Below are positions 27,674-37,035 of a DNA stretch of 64,000 nucleotides, piece by piece. The DNA comes from Corynebacterium ulcerans. GTDB taxonomy: Bacteria; Actinomycetota; Actinomycetes; Mycobacteriales; Mycobacteriaceae. The stretch covers positions 1,860,001 to 1,924,000 of the forward strand of contig NZ_LT906443.1 of assembly GCF_900187135.1 (NCBI RefSeq), written 5' to 3'. The position numbers and the translations under genes are program-made. Under the pieces are notes generated by a model. It saw nothing but the letters and a program-made list of their open reading frames with translations. It had not been told where the DNA came from and did not search any database. The stretch's first letter is position 1. Each line of letters opens with the position of its first letter.

Positions 27674-28435
27674 ATGATAAATGTTTTGCGCTCAGAAGCC
27701 ACCAAACTGTTGACTCTACGAAGCACCTGGATATGGGCGATTCTTCTTACCGGCTCGCTGTATGGTCCTGCCGTGCTTATAGGCCTATTTAGTGCCGAAG
27801 ACTCAGAAGTTAACTGGGCGTTTGCCCTTCCAGGCGCGATGATCTTTGCAATGCTGTCTATATCGTTTGCTGCTTCGGCCGTAGCCGGCGAGTTCAATGA
27901 TCACATGCATGCCCAGGCTTTCTTGACACAACCGCGCCGTAGCCTGTGGCTTAGCGCAAGGGCGTTGGTGGTATCAGGATTTCTTCTGCTTAATTATCTG
28001 ATAGGTGTGGGCCTTGTTTATGTAGCACTTCTTGTGGCTCCTAGGGTTACGTTGCTCAACGAGGAAGCATTAGTGATCCTGCGAGACGGCGTGCTCTTTT
28101 TAGTGTTTAGCTTCATCGCGATGGGCTTAGCTGCGCTGACGCGTAGTCGAGTAGCAGCTATGGCAATACCACTTGCTTGGTTCTTGGTTATCGAGCGCCT
28201 TCTAGGCGTAGCTGCGGCAAAGAGCGACGCTTTTGTTCTGCTGTGGTTGGTATCCCCCGGAGAGCGTGTCAGTCAGCTGACTAAATATGGAAAAGAAAAC
28301 GCTGAGTTCTTCTCTTCCGGATGGAACTTCGCTGAGGTGCAGCCGTTGGCATACAACATAGGCCTTATTGCGGCGTGGATCGTTGTACCACTAGCTATTG
28401 GGTTGTGGGTCAACGCTAAACGAGATGTTCGCTAG
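27674..28435 (+). CDS. ABC-2-type transporter permease
   Basis: 253 residues from ATG at 27674, after GAAAAGGAT; upstream in-frame ATGs at 27641 and 27653 are possible. Six membrane helices are seen. The N-terminus INVLRSEATKLLTLRSTWIW and the second-helix region AGEFNDHMHAQAFLTQPRR are characteristic of ABC-2 permeases of the multidrug/bacteriocin self-protection type. It pairs with the ATPase 38 bases upstream. Confidence 0.85.
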   Translation: MINVLRSEATKLLTLRSTWIWAILLTGSLYGPAVLIGLFSAEDSEVNWAFALPGAMIFAMLSISFAASAVAGEFNDHMHAQAFLTQPRRSLWLSARALVVSGFLLLNYLIGVGLVYVALLVAPRVTLLNEEALVILRDGVLFLVFSFIAMGLAALTRSRVAAMAIPLAWFLVIERLLGVAAAKSDAFVLLWLVSPGERVSQLTKYGKENAEFFSSGWNFAEVQPLAYNIGLIAAWIVVPLAIGLWVNAKRDVR

Positions 28436-28457
28436 CAAAATTAGCTGGGAGGAGTGT

Positions 28458-28531
28458 GAGGGTGCAGTCCGTGCCACCAACCGATAAAGTCAGGGAAGGA
28501 CTTGCCAGGTTGGAAGAAAGGCTGCACCCTC
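28458..28531 (+). ncRNA. Strongly foldable 5' leader of the YcgQ-like gene (possible regulatory RNA)
   Basis: Three nested stems are visible: GAGGGTGCAG/CTGCACCCTC (28458-28467 with 28522-28531, 10 bp), CCAACC/GGTTGG (28477-28482 with 28508-28513) and AAGTC/GACTT (28487-28491 with 28499-28503). Unpaired purine-rich joints lie between them. The outer stem ends seven bases before the ATG at 28538, so it could mask or expose the ribosome site. It matches no riboswitch class that I can name with confidence. It has no T run, so it is not a simple terminator. Confidence 0.45.
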
Positions 28532-28537
28532 TAATAC

Positions 28538-29263
28538 ATGAATATTGGGCAGTCACACACAGAATCCACCAAGGGCGTTGCCGTTGGTGCTTTTGTGATT
28601 GCAGCTCTCGGAGTGCTGCTGCTTGTGGAGTCAATAACAGGCGGCATCAACAACTACCTCCAACCAGCTTTTCGGCCCTGGACAGCACTGAGCGGGGTGC
28701 TGTTGATAGGGCTTGGCGGGTGGAGCACATACAGCGCCCGCCGGTATCCGTGTTCGTATTCTCCGATGCGCGCTACCTCCTGGCTGCTATTAGTCCCCGT
28801 GCTGCTCGTAGCGCTTTGTGCTCCGACTGCGTTGGGGGCGGCGTCGTTACGCTATACCGCGGAAAGCAGTGGTGCGACGGCACGGAAAAACTCCTTAGAC
28901 GATCTTCCAATGGAACCGCTGCGTAGTTATGGGACCAACGAGCTCACTATGGAAGAGCTCACGGCCCGGTTTTTACGCTCGGACAGCACATCGATGATGG
29001 GAAAGACCGTGGCTGTGACGGGATTCGCCTCGCGTTCGGTAGACGGCACATGGCGACTTAGTCGCTATAAGATTTTTTGTTGCGCCGCGGACGCTATGGC
29101 CTACACCGCGTCGCTGGACGGGGACGCAGAACTCATAGAGGACAACTGGTATGAGATCACAGCGGAAGTCGTACCCCACTCGGAGAAATTCAATCCACAG
29201 TTTCCGGTGCTCAAGATAGACCACGCCACCCAGATCCCGCAGCCGGAGAAGCCCTACTTATGA
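28538..29263 (+). CDS. TIGR03943/YcgQ-like membrane protein
   Basis: 241 residues. Three N-terminal membrane helices (about 15-35, 45-65, 80-100) are followed by an external domain with the conserved pair Cys181-Cys182 in IFCCAADAMAYTA and the strand NWYEITAEV. This architecture matches the YcgQ/TIGR03943 family, which is nearly always next to a YcgR/YraQ-type permease, as here with a four-base overlap. The paired cysteines suggest metal or redox chemistry, though the family has no settled function. A GTG frame from 28456 overlaps the leader and is not preferred. Confidence 0.8.
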   Translation: MNIGQSHTESTKGVAVGAFVIAALGVLLLVESITGGINNYLQPAFRPWTALSGVLLIGLGGWSTYSARRYPCSYSPMRATSWLLLVPVLLVALCAPTALGAASLRYTAESSGATARKNSLDDLPMEPLRSYGTNELTMEELTARFLRSDSTSMMGKTVAVTGFASRSVDGTWRLSRYKIFCCAADAMAYTASLDGDAELIEDNWYEITAEVVPHSEKFNPQFPVLKIDHATQIPQPEKPYL

Positions 29264-30216
29264 GACATAGAGTTGGCCAGTACGGCGCGATCGTTTCTCT
29301 CATGATTCTCAGTGCATTGCTCATCTTTGGGCCGCTGATTCAGCTTTATGGGTTCGCGGAGGCATGGGCGCAGATAAGCATCGCAATTGTGCTGCAAGCA
29401 ACACCTTTTTTGATCCTCGGCGTCATCATTTCAGGATTCATCGAGGTCTTTGTGCCCGAGGCCGCTTTTCGACGCCTACCGCGCTCTCAACGCCTCGCCG
29501 TCCCCACGGCCGCAGCCTCTGGAATGCTGCTTCCTGCCTGCGAATGTGCATCGGTGCCAATTACCCAGTCGCTTGTACGCAGGGGAGTGCCTCCTGCCGC
29601 GGCCCTTGCCTTCCTCCTCGCCAGCCCCGCGATTAATCCGGTGGTGCTGGTCTCCACTGCGGTTGCTTTTGGCGGAGACACACGTATGGTGATCGCCAGA
29701 TTTGTGGCTTCTCTGAGCGCGGCAGTGCTGGTGGGCTGGATCTGGATGAGTGGGAGCATCGACGTGCCTGATGGAGAAGGCCACTCCCACCAGCATCATG
29801 CACCCAATAAATGGGAAAGACTGAGAGAATCTTTTCTCCACGATCTCCTCAACGCCGGCGGTTATCTTGTGCTTGGGGCATTGCTCGCCGGGTTGCTTAA
29901 ACTCATCGTTCCACGGGAATGGTTCCTGATCCTTGGCGATAGGCCAGTTTTAGCCTGCCTGGCTATGGCAGCCTTGGCTGTGCTCCTAGCATTGTGCTCA
30001 GAGGCGGATGCTTTTATCGCCGCTTCTTTCACCATGATGCCGCCCACGGCCCAACTCGTGTTTTTAGTGGTCGGACCGATGGTGGACGTCAAACTCATAG
30101 CGATGCAACGTGGGGCGTGGGGCACGGGATTTGTTGTGCGCTTTGTCCCACTCACCTTTGTGGTTGCACTGCTCACCGCGATAGGGGTCGGCGCACTGGT
30201 GTTTGGGGATCTTTAA
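29260..30216 (+). CDS. YraQ/YcgR-family permease (DUF318)
   Basis: 318 residues with about eight membrane helices. It carries the family motif PACECASVP (about 88-96), with a second conserved SEADAF near 247. Both halves have the inverted-repeat look of the family. A short His-rich loop (GHSHQHH, about 175) lies at mid-protein and suggests metal contact. It is co-translated with the YcgQ-like gene (ATG overlaps the upstream TGA). Members have been linked to export of metals, arsenicals or organic compounds; the substrate here is unknown. Confidence 0.82.
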   Translation: MRHRVGQYGAIVSLMILSALLIFGPLIQLYGFAEAWAQISIAIVLQATPFLILGVIISGFIEVFVPEAAFRRLPRSQRLAVPTAAASGMLLPACECASVPITQSLVRRGVPPAAALAFLLASPAINPVVLVSTAVAFGGDTRMVIARFVASLSAAVLVGWIWMSGSIDVPDGEGHSHQHHAPNKWERLRESFLHDLLNAGGYLVLGALLAGLLKLIVPREWFLILGDRPVLACLAMAALAVLLALCSEADAFIAASFTMMPPTAQLVFLVVGPMVDVKLIAMQRGAWGTGFVVRFVPLTFVVALLTAIGVGALVFGDL

Positions 30217-30227
30217 GCGTGGACTTT

Positions 30228-30914
30228 CTACTCGGAATGACCTGGTGCCCAGGGGCTTCCGTCGGCAGCCCGCGCATGCTGAATAACAAGCTCTGCAGAA
30301 GTCTCCAGGCTGCGGGCAGCAACCAAGGAACGTAGTTCGTCGAGATTCTGCTCAATAACAGAGCCTTTCCACAGTGTGGTGCGCAGCGTCACCGCCACCC
30401 CGGCGGTCTGCAGAATCCGCAGCGATTCCCACACAGACACTGCTACACGGGGCGAACACCCCGTGACCTCCTGCATATGCCGGGGCAAAGCCTTGATATC
30501 CAGCCCAACCCAATCCGGAGTAGTGGCAGGGTCCCTCACCAGCTCAGCAATACGACGCGGCGCATAACCACACGTGTGAATCCCCACGGGGAACCCGATG
30601 CCATGGATAGCGGCTATCGCATCTGCTAGGCCGTGGACGGACGTCGGCTCGCCACCTGAGATCACGGCGGCGTCGATAAGCCTATGCCGAGAATCCAAAA
30701 GGGAGAGAAACTCTGCAAGCGAGTGCGCGCCGGGAGTAAAGGCCTGCAACTGCGGATTATGGCAATACACACAGCGTAGGGGGCACCCCTGGGTGAAGGC
30801 TGTTGCAGTGAGTTTCCCCGGCCAATCCGTCGCGGAGAAGGGAATGATCCCCGCGATCGGCAGCTGGGCAGTCGCTGTATTAGGCAAGGGCTTCCGCAAA
30901 GTAGGTGCGCTCAT
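30228..30914 (-). CDS. nrdG: Anaerobic ribonucleotide reductase activating protein (radical SAM)
   Basis: 228 residues. The radical-SAM cluster motif CPLRCVYC (about 44-51, CxxxCxxC) and the glycine-rich SGGEPT (about 85-90) are present. NrdG uses a [4Fe-4S] cluster and S-adenosylmethionine to place the glycyl radical on NrdD. ATG at 30914 follows AAGGG and lies 35 bases inside the nrdD gene, so the pair is translationally coupled. Confidence 0.93.
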   Translation of the reverse strand: MSAPTLRKPLPNTATAQLPIAGIIPFSATDWPGKLTATAFTQGCPLRCVYCHNPQLQAFTPGAHSLAEFLSLLDSRHRLIDAAVISGGEPTSVHGLADAIAAIHGIGFPVGIHTCGYAPRRIAELVRDPATTPDWVGLDIKALPRHMQEVTGCSPRVAVSVWESLRILQTAGVAVTLRTTLWKGSVIEQNLDELRSLVAARSLETSAELVIQHARAADGSPWAPGHSE

Positions 30915-32676
30915 GGAACTCGCCCTTCTTTCCGGTATTAAAGCTCTGAACAGGGCGGAAGTAACCCATCACTCGGGTCCACATCTCAGTTTTTTCTCCA
31001 CAATCGGGACATTCTGGGTGCTCGCCGGAAATATAACCGTGGGTGGGACAAATGGAGAATGTGGGAGTGATCGTGACATAAGGGAGACGGAAGTTTTCCA
31101 ATGAACGTCGGACAAGCTTTGCGCAAGCCTCCCCATCGCTCATAGCCGCCCCCATGTAAAGGTGGAGCACGGTCCCGCCGGTGTATTTGGATTGCAGATC
31201 TTCCTGGAGTGCAAGCGCCTCAAAGGGATCTGGGGTATGAGATACCGGCAGCTGGGAAGAATTGGTGTAATAGGGTTCTTCATCCGTACCAGCGTGAAGA
31301 ATACCGGGGTAGCGCTTAATATCCTCCTTGGCCAGCCTGTAGGTGGCGCCCTCGGCCGGGGTGGCCTCAAGATTAAACAGGTGACCTGTGCGTTCTTGAG
31401 CCTTGACTAGCAGATCGTTGATGTGATCAAGCAGGCGAGCCACCTGGGCATGGCCCTGAGGATCGGTGAGGTCGTAGGCGTCGTGGGTGAAATTACGGAT
31501 CATCTCATTGCAGCCGTTAACTCCGATCGTGGAGAAATGATTGTCCAAGCTCGGCAGCCACCGGGAGCTATAGGGATAAAGGCCCGCGTCCATTTGCTTA
31601 GCCACAAAGGCCCGGCGGCGTTCGAGGGTATCTATGCCGAGATCAACAAGCTTTTCGACGCTTGCCAGCAGGCCTTTCTCATCATCAGCATGGAGATACC
31701 CCAAGCGGGCACAGTTGAGAGTGACCACGCCGATGGAACCGGTCAACTCCGCCGAGCCAAAGAGTCCATTACCGCGTTTGAGCAGTTCGCGGAGGTCCAG
31801 TTGCAAGCGGCAGCACATGGAGCGAATCATGCCGGGGTCAAGGTCGGAGTTAATAAAGTTTTGGAAATAGGGCAGTCCATATTTCGCGGTCATGGTGAAG
31901 AGAGCTTTGGAATTCGACGAATCCCAGTCGAAATCCTTGGTGATGTTGTATGTGGGGATGGGGAAAGTGAAGGGGCGTCCGTCTGCGTCGCCCGCGCTCA
32001 TGACCTCAATGAATGCGCGATTGATGATGTCCATCTCTGCTTGCAGTTCGCCATACGTAAACGCCTGTAGTTCCTCGCCGATGAATGGAACCTGGTCCTG
32101 CAAATCCTCGGGGCAGGTCCAATCGAAAGTGAGGTTGGTGAATGGTGTCTGTGTGCCCCAGCGCGAGGGGACATTGAGATTGAAAATGAACTCCTGCATT
32201 TGTTGGAGGACATCGTCGTAGCTGAGGTTATCCAAGCGGACAAAGGGGGCCATGTATGTGTCAAAAGAGCTGAATGCTTGTGCTCCGGCCCACTCGTTTT
32301 GCAAGGTGCCAAGGAAATTGACTATCTGCCCGCATGCGGAAGAGAAATGCTTGGGGGGATGTGAGGAGATTGTGCCTGAAACACCGTTGAATCCCTGTTC
32401 CAGAAGCTGGCGCAAAGACCAGCCTGCGCAATAGCCGGAAAGCATATCCAGATCATGAATGTGGATGGTGCCATCGCGATGCGCCTGTCCGGCTTCTGGG
32501 GTGAAGACATTATCCAACCAGTAATTGGCGGTGATTTTTCCCGCTGAATTGAGGATCATTCCGCCGAGGGAATAGTCCTGGTTTGCGTTGGCATTGACGC
32601 GCCAGTCCGATCGATCGAGGTATTCCTCGATAGTGGAACGGGAATTAACATGGGATTCGCTCATAGGAAATAACAT
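30880..32676 (-). CDS. nrdD: Anaerobic ribonucleoside-triphosphate reductase
   Basis: 598 residues from ATG at 32676 (AAAGGA lies 12 bases upstream; an ATG at 32664 is also possible). It reduces NTPs to dNTPs without oxygen. Key parts are the active-site Cys region MCCRLQLD, the C-terminal zinc ribbon formed by CPTHGY and CPDCGEK, and the glycyl-radical site RVMGYFRP near residue 575. It has no ATP-cone-like N-terminal extension, so it is shorter than the enterobacterial enzyme. With nrdG it would support DNA synthesis during anaerobic growth. Confidence 0.95.
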   Translation of the reverse strand: MLFPMSESHVNSRSTIEEYLDRSDWRVNANANQDYSLGGMILNSAGKITANYWLDNVFTPEAGQAHRDGTIHIHDLDMLSGYCAGWSLRQLLEQGFNGVSGTISSHPPKHFSSACGQIVNFLGTLQNEWAGAQAFSSFDTYMAPFVRLDNLSYDDVLQQMQEFIFNLNVPSRWGTQTPFTNLTFDWTCPEDLQDQVPFIGEELQAFTYGELQAEMDIINRAFIEVMSAGDADGRPFTFPIPTYNITKDFDWDSSNSKALFTMTAKYGLPYFQNFINSDLDPGMIRSMCCRLQLDLRELLKRGNGLFGSAELTGSIGVVTLNCARLGYLHADDEKGLLASVEKLVDLGIDTLERRRAFVAKQMDAGLYPYSSRWLPSLDNHFSTIGVNGCNEMIRNFTHDAYDLTDPQGHAQVARLLDHINDLLVKAQERTGHLFNLEATPAEGATYRLAKEDIKRYPGILHAGTDEEPYYTNSSQLPVSHTPDPFEALALQEDLQSKYTGGTVLHLYMGAAMSDGEACAKLVRRSLENFRLPYVTITPTFSICPTHGYISGEHPECPDCGEKTEMWTRVMGYFRPVQSFNTGKKGEFHERTYFAEALA

Positions 32677-32946
32677 AGGCGGAATTATTCCTTTGTAACT
32701 ACAGCATATAGTTGTTGAAGTGTCATCAATTACTAGATGTTGTGGTGGGGCTGTAGCTCGCCTTGCGGAAACGCTGGTGCATCTTGTGGGGGTGATATTT
32801 GTCGTTCACTTCACGACTTTTGGTCATTTGTGAGTTGTATTACTTTATTGTTTGTGGCGGTGGGAGTTTCATGGCGTGGGGTGACACTCTTGGCGTCGCT
32901 GCGGGTAGTCTCGGCGACTGCAATAGAAAATGATGAAGGAATGAAT

Positions 32947-33330
32947 ATGTCTTACAACTCTTATGTGGCAGTCGAGGACTGGATTCTTGATGACCTTCGT
33001 ATCAAGGATGATGATCTGGTGGAGGCTCTGTATGCGGGCAATCATGGGGAGCTTTTTGATGTTGCTGCCGCTTGGATGGATGTTCAGGAATTGCTGCATT
33101 CGGTAGGGCTGAGTACTGCCGCGGTTGACGGGGAAGAAATTATTGTGGGAGACCCGATGGTGGGAATTGTTGCTCCGCAGCGTGTAGAAAAAGTGCTGTC
33201 GGATCTCTCTTCTGTGGATGATGTCGCGGTGCAAGAAGCTGACCTGGGGGACGTTATTCGTTCCTTTACTGATTTTTATGAGCGTGCGCGCTCTTCCGGG
33301 CTGGGAGTTGTGGTCCTGGCTGGGGAGTAA
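32947..33330 (+). CDS. Small acidic DUF1877-like hypothetical protein
   Basis: 127 residues. ATG at 32947 lies six bases after GAAGGA; a frame reaching back to 32737 includes a cysteine-rich stretch unlike any protein. The acidic soluble sequence has repeated DD/ED patches (RIKDDDLVEALYAG, DLSSVDDVAVQEADLGDV). The pattern of a helical start, a DGEEIIVGDPMVGIV strand and a final VVVLAGE is reminiscent of small YfbM/DUF1877-type proteins, but this is weak. No operon partner. Confidence 0.6.
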   Translation: MSYNSYVAVEDWILDDLRIKDDDLVEALYAGNHGELFDVAAAWMDVQELLHSVGLSTAAVDGEEIIVGDPMVGIVAPQRVEKVLSDLSSVDDVAVQEADLGDVIRSFTDFYERARSSGLGVVVLAGE

Positions 33331-33777
33331 GGGGAGTAAGGGGAGAGTCTGCGGCAAAAATGTTGTTTTTGAGAACGTTAGAAGGTCTCTCTTGGGCTTT
33401 TTCTGGTGGAGGGATGGCTAGAGTTCTCAAAAACGACAACGCTGTGGTGGTCGGTTTGCCGTGTTGCGCATTTTTAGGCCTTGGGCTTGCTTGTGTGGGG
33501 TGGATGCTGTAGGTTGTGTGCTAGTCCCACGTGTTTGATGGTGGGAGCCTGACGTTTTGCCTGGTTGGTGCCGGGGCGTGATTCTTTAAGAGAATGCGCA
33601 CCAGTCCACAGTGGATTGAAGCGTTGTGGTAAATGCGGAAGCGGCCCCGGAAAAGAGCCCCTTTTTTGGTTTGTCTAGGGTCTTTTAAGATCTATTCCGC
33701 ACTAGCCAGGCACATGAAGCGATAACTTCTTCGAGGTTTTCAGCTTCGAAGAAAAGTACCGATTGAGAAAGACGGCT
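33331..33777 (+). other. Intergenic region upstream of rpsL
   Basis: No gene is supported in this 447-bp gap. It begins with tandem GGGGAGTAA-like repeats (33329-33342). It contains a long-range inverted repeat, TTTTTGAGAAC (33366-33376) and GTTCTCAAAAA (33423-33433). The rpsL promoter must lie in the last 200 bases but no clear -35/-10 pair was found. Confidence 0.5.
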
Positions 33778-34149
33778 ATGCCTACTATTCAGCAGCTGGT
33801 CCGCAAGGGCCGCCACGATAAGACTGCAAAGGTTTCCACTGCAGCCCTGAAGGGCTCCCCGCAGCGTCGTGGCGTGTGCACCCGTGTGTACACCACTACC
33901 CCTAAGAAGCCGAACTCCGCTCTGCGTAAGGTTGCTCGTGTGCGCCTTACCTCCGGCATTGAGGTTTCCGCTTACATCCCAGGTGAGGGCCACAACCTCC
34001 AGGAGCACTCCATGGTGCTCGTTCGTGGTGGTCGTGTGAAGGACCTTCCGGGTGTTCGCTACAAGATCATCCGTGGCGCACTGGATACCCAGGGCGTGAA
34101 GGATCGTAAGCAGGCTCGCTCCCGCTACGGCGCAAAGAAGGAGAAGTAA
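33778..34149 (+). CDS. rpsL: 30S ribosomal protein S12
   Basis: 123 residues from ATG at 33778, giving [12 protein letters not shown]; a start at 33763 would add five unsupported residues. The decoding-centre loops [13 protein letters not shown] and [10 protein letters not shown] keep the lysines whose change causes streptomycin resistance. First gene of the str cluster, followed by rpsG after three bases. Confidence 0.97.
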   Translation: MPTIQQLVRKGRHDKTAKVSTAALKGSPQRRGVCTRVYTTTPKKPNSALRKVARVRLTSGIEVSAYIPGEGHNLQEHSMVLVRGGRVKDLPGVRYKIIRGALDTQGVKDRKQARSRYGAKKEK

Positions 34150-34152
34150 TCA

Positions 34153-34620
34153 ATGCGTAAGAATGCAGCTCCCAAGCGTCCTATCGTTAAAGATCCAGTT
34201 TTCGGCTCTGAGGTTGTTACCCAGCTGGTAAACAAGGTTCTGCTGGACGGCAAGAAGTCCACCGCTGAGCGTATCGTTTACGGCGCACTGGACATCTGCA
34301 AGGAAAAGACCGGTACTGATCCTGTTCTTACCCTTGAGAAGGCTCTTGGCAACATCAAGCCTGACCTTGAGGTTCGTTCCCGCCGTGTCGGTGGCGCTAC
34401 CTACCAGGTTCCTGTTGAGGTTCGCCCAGGTCGTGCAAACACCCTGGCTCTGCGTTGGTTGGTTACTTTCACCCGTCAGCGTCGCGAGAACACCATGATC
34501 GAGCGTCTCGCTAACGAGATTCTTGATGCAGCGAACGGCCTGGGCGCTTCTGTGAAGCGTCGCGAGGACACCCACAAGATGGCTGAGGCTAACCGCGCCT
34601 TCGCCCACTACCGCTGGTAA
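34153..34620 (+). CDS. rpsG: 30S ribosomal protein S7
   Basis: 155 residues, the usual actinobacterial length, beginning [19 protein letters not shown] and ending HYRW. S7 starts assembly of the 30S head by binding the 3' major domain of 16S rRNA. It follows rpsL by three bases. A long-range stem follows in the 288-bp gap before fusA. Confidence 0.97.
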   Translation: MRKNAAPKRPIVKDPVFGSEVVTQLVNKVLLDGKKSTAERIVYGALDICKEKTGTDPVLTLEKALGNIKPDLEVRSRRVGGATYQVPVEVRPGRANTLALRWLVTFTRQRRENTMIERLANEILDAANGLGASVKRREDTHKMAEANRAFAHYRW

Positions 34621-34634
34621 TTCGTATGCGTATT

Positions 34635-34740
34635 GTGACCCGACTGGGACGGCTCAGAGTTTTCACCCTCGTTGCGCACGTGTAAAACCACGGCGACAAG
34701 GAGATGTGAGAAACTGCGCGCTACCAGTTGGGTCACTTTT
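34635..34740 (+). other. Long-range stem in the rpsG-fusA spacer
   Basis: GTGACCCGACTGG (34635-34647) pairs with CCAGTTGGGTCAC (34724-34736), 13 bp with one G-U, then TTTT. The 76-base loop is long for a terminator. It may partly separate rpsL-rpsG from fusA or be a processing site. Confidence 0.45.
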
Positions 34741-34908
34741 CCATAGGAAAGATCTCGTAAACTTTCACGTTTTGTTGGAACTCGGCTGAGAAATCAACGA
34801 GTTTTTGGCAGAATAAACACGAACTATCCGTGCAGTGAGTGCGTCTTCCTACAGCGTTCATCGCTTTAGGGTGAAAGACCACTCCGGCTACATAAGTTAG
34901 GGACAACT

Positions 34909-37035
34909 GTGGCACAAGAAGTGCTTAAGGACTTGAACAAGGTCCGCAACATCGGCATCATGGCCCACATTGACGCCGGTAAGACCACCACCACCGAGCG
35001 TATCCTCTTCTACACCGGCATCAACCGTAAGGTCGGCGAGACCCACGATGGTGCTTCCACCACTGACTGGATGGAGCAGGAGAAAGAACGCGGCATCACC
35101 ATTACCTCCGCTGCTGTTACCTGTTTCTGGAACGGCAACCAGGTCAACATCATCGATACCCCAGGCCACGTGGACTTCACCGTTGAGGTTGAGCGCTCCC
35201 TTCGCGTTCTCGACGGCGCAGTTGCAGTGTTCGACGGTAAAGAGGGCGTTGAGCCTCAGTCCGAGCAGGTGTGGCGTCAGGCTGCTAAGTATGACGTTCC
35301 TCGTATCTGCTTTGTGAACAAGATGGACAAGCTCGGTGCAGACTTCTACTTCACCGTTCAGACCATCATCGATCGCCTCGGTGCTAAGCCATTGGTCATG
35401 CAGCTGCCTATCGGCGCTGAAGATGACTTCGATGGCGTTGTTGACCTTCTTGAGATGAAGGCCATCACGTGGCGCGGCAAGGTCGAGACCGGTGCTGAGC
35501 CGGTTATCGAGGAGATCCCAGCTGACTTGGCTGACAAGGCTGCTGAATACCGCGAGAAGCTCGTTGAGACCGTTGCTGAGTCCGACGAAGCTCTTATGGA
35601 GAAGTACTTCGGTGGCGAGGAACTCACCATCGAAGAGCTCAAGGCCGGTATCCGTAAGCTGACCGTTAACTCTGAGATCTACCCAGTTCTTTGTGGTACC
35701 GCTTACCGCAACAAGGGTGTTCAGCCACTGCTCGACGCTGTTATCGATTACCTCCCGACTCCATTGGACATCGGAGAGGTTCACGGACACAAGGTTGGCG
35801 ACGAGTCTGTGGACTTGGTGCGTAAGCCTTCCGTTGACGAGCCTTTCTCGGCTCTTGCATTCAAGATCGCAGCTCACCCATTCTTTGGTAAGCTCACCTT
35901 CGTTCGCGTTTACTCCGGTATTGTTGAGCCTGGTGCTCAGGTTGCCAACTCCACCAAGGGTAAGAACGAGCGCATTGGTAAGCTGTTCCAGATGCACGCC
36001 AACAAGGAAAACCCTGTTGACGAGGCACGCGCTGGTAACATCTACGCGTTCATCGGCCTGAAGGACACCACCACTGGTGATACCCTCTGCGATAAGAACG
36101 ACCAGATCATCCTTGAGTCCATGGACTTCCCGGACCCAGTGATCAAGGTTTCCATCGAGCCAAAGACTAAGTCTGACCAGGAGAAGCTTGGTACCGCTAT
36201 TCAGAAGCTTTCTGAAGAGGACCCAACCTTCACCGTTGAGCTCGACGAAGAGTCCGGCCAGACCGTTATCGGCGGCATGGGCGAGCTCCACCTCGACGTT
36301 CTTGTTGACCGCATGAAGCGCGAATTCAAGGTCGAAGCTAACGTTGGTAACCCGCAGGTTGCATACCGCGAGACCATCCGTAAGACCGTCGAGAAGCTTG
36401 AGTACACCCACAAGAAGCAGACTGGTGGTTCCGGTCAGTTCGCTAAGGTCATCATCGGCATCGAGCCTTACGCTCCTGAGGTGGAGACCTTGGAAGAGGG
36501 CGAGTCCGCAATCTACAAGTTCGAGAACGCCGTTACCGGTGGCCGCATCCCGAAGGAATACATCCCTTCCGTGGACGCAGGTATCCAGGATGCAATGCAG
36601 TACGGTTACCTCGCTGGCTTCCCGCTGGTCAACATCAAGGCAACGCTTATCGACGGCGCATACCACGAGGTTGACTCCTCTGAAATGGCCTTCAAGCTTG
36701 CTGGTTCTCAGGCTCTTAAAGAGGCTGTTGCAAAGGCAAAGCCCGTTCTTCTCGAGCCTTTGATGGCTGTTGAGGTTATTACTCCTGAGGAGTACATGGG
36801 CGACGTTATCGGCGACATCAACTCTCGCCGTGGCCAGGTCTCCGCAATGGATGACCGTGCTGGTGCCAAGGTCGTCAAGGCAAAGGTTCCACTGTCCGAG
36901 ATGTTCGGTTACGTTGGTGACCTGCGCTCTCGCACCCAGGGCCGCGCTAACTACACCATGATCTTCGATTCCTACGCAGAGGTTCCGACCAACGTAGCAA
37001 CCGAGATCGTTGCTGAGCGCAACGGCACTGCCTAA
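34909..37035 (+). CDS. fusA: Elongation factor G
   Basis: 708 residues from a GTG start after a weak AGGGA site. G1 motif [14 protein letters not shown]3 DTPGHVDFT and G4 NKMDKLGAD are intact, with domains II-V complete to the C-terminus. It catalyses GTP-dependent translocation on the ribosome. It has its own 288-bp upstream region and is separated from tuf by 305 bases. Confidence 0.98.
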   Translation: MAQEVLKDLNKVRNIGIMAHIDAGKTTTTERILFYTGINRKVGETHDGASTTDWMEQEKERGITITSAAVTCFWNGNQVNIIDTPGHVDFTVEVERSLRVLDGAVAVFDGKEGVEPQSEQVWRQAAKYDVPRICFVNKMDKLGADFYFTVQTIIDRLGAKPLVMQLPIGAEDDFDGVVDLLEMKAITWRGKVETGAEPVIEEIPADLADKAAEYREKLVETVAESDEALMEKYFGGEELTIEELKAGIRKLTVNSEIYPVLCGTAYRNKGVQPLLDAVIDYLPTPLDIGEVHGHKVGDESVDLVRKPSVDEPFSALAFKIAAHPFFGKLTFVRVYSGIVEPGAQVANSTKGKNERIGKLFQMHANKENPVDEARAGNIYAFIGLKDTTTGDTLCDKNDQIILESMDFPDPVIKVSIEPKTKSDQEKLGTAIQKLSEEDPTFTVELDEESGQTVIGGMGELHLDVLVDRMKREFKVEANVGNPQVAYRETIRKTVEKLEYTHKKQTGGSGQFAKVIIGIEPYAPEVETLEEGESAIYKFENAVTGGRIPKEYIPSVDAGIQDAMQYGYLAGFPLVNIKATLIDGAYHEVDSSEMAFKLAGSQALKEAVAKAKPVLLEPLMAVEVITPEEYMGDVIGDINSRRGQVSAMDDRAGAKVVKAKVPLSEMFGYVGDLRSRTQGRANYTMIFDSYAEVPTNVATEIVAERNGTA

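Noticed and set aside
28487..28503. Signal recognition particle RNA-like GTCAGGGAAGG motif
   Set aside because: The conserved GGAAGG...GCAGCC domain IV loop is missing, and the hairpin is short and abuts a start codon.
28481..28506. B12-box-like stretch suggesting a cobalamin riboswitch
   Set aside because: Only a loose resemblance in the inner stem. The conserved GGGAA...GGTG core and multi-stem junction of cobalamin riboswitches are not seen, so I call it only an unassigned structured leader.
28456..28926. GTG-started frame overlapping the YcgQ-like gene
   Set aside because: Its first 25 codons coincide with the nested hairpin leader, and the rest is cysteine- and arginine-rich shadow sequence of the true gene.
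32737..32946. N-terminal extension of the small acidic protein
   Set aside because: The extension is cysteine/tryptophan-rich with no signal peptide pattern, while ATG at 32947 has an ideally placed GAAGGA.
34897..36666. 589-residue open frame on the minus strand
   Set aside because: It is antisense to fusA, whose sense protein is unmistakable. No ribosome site or domain is seen.
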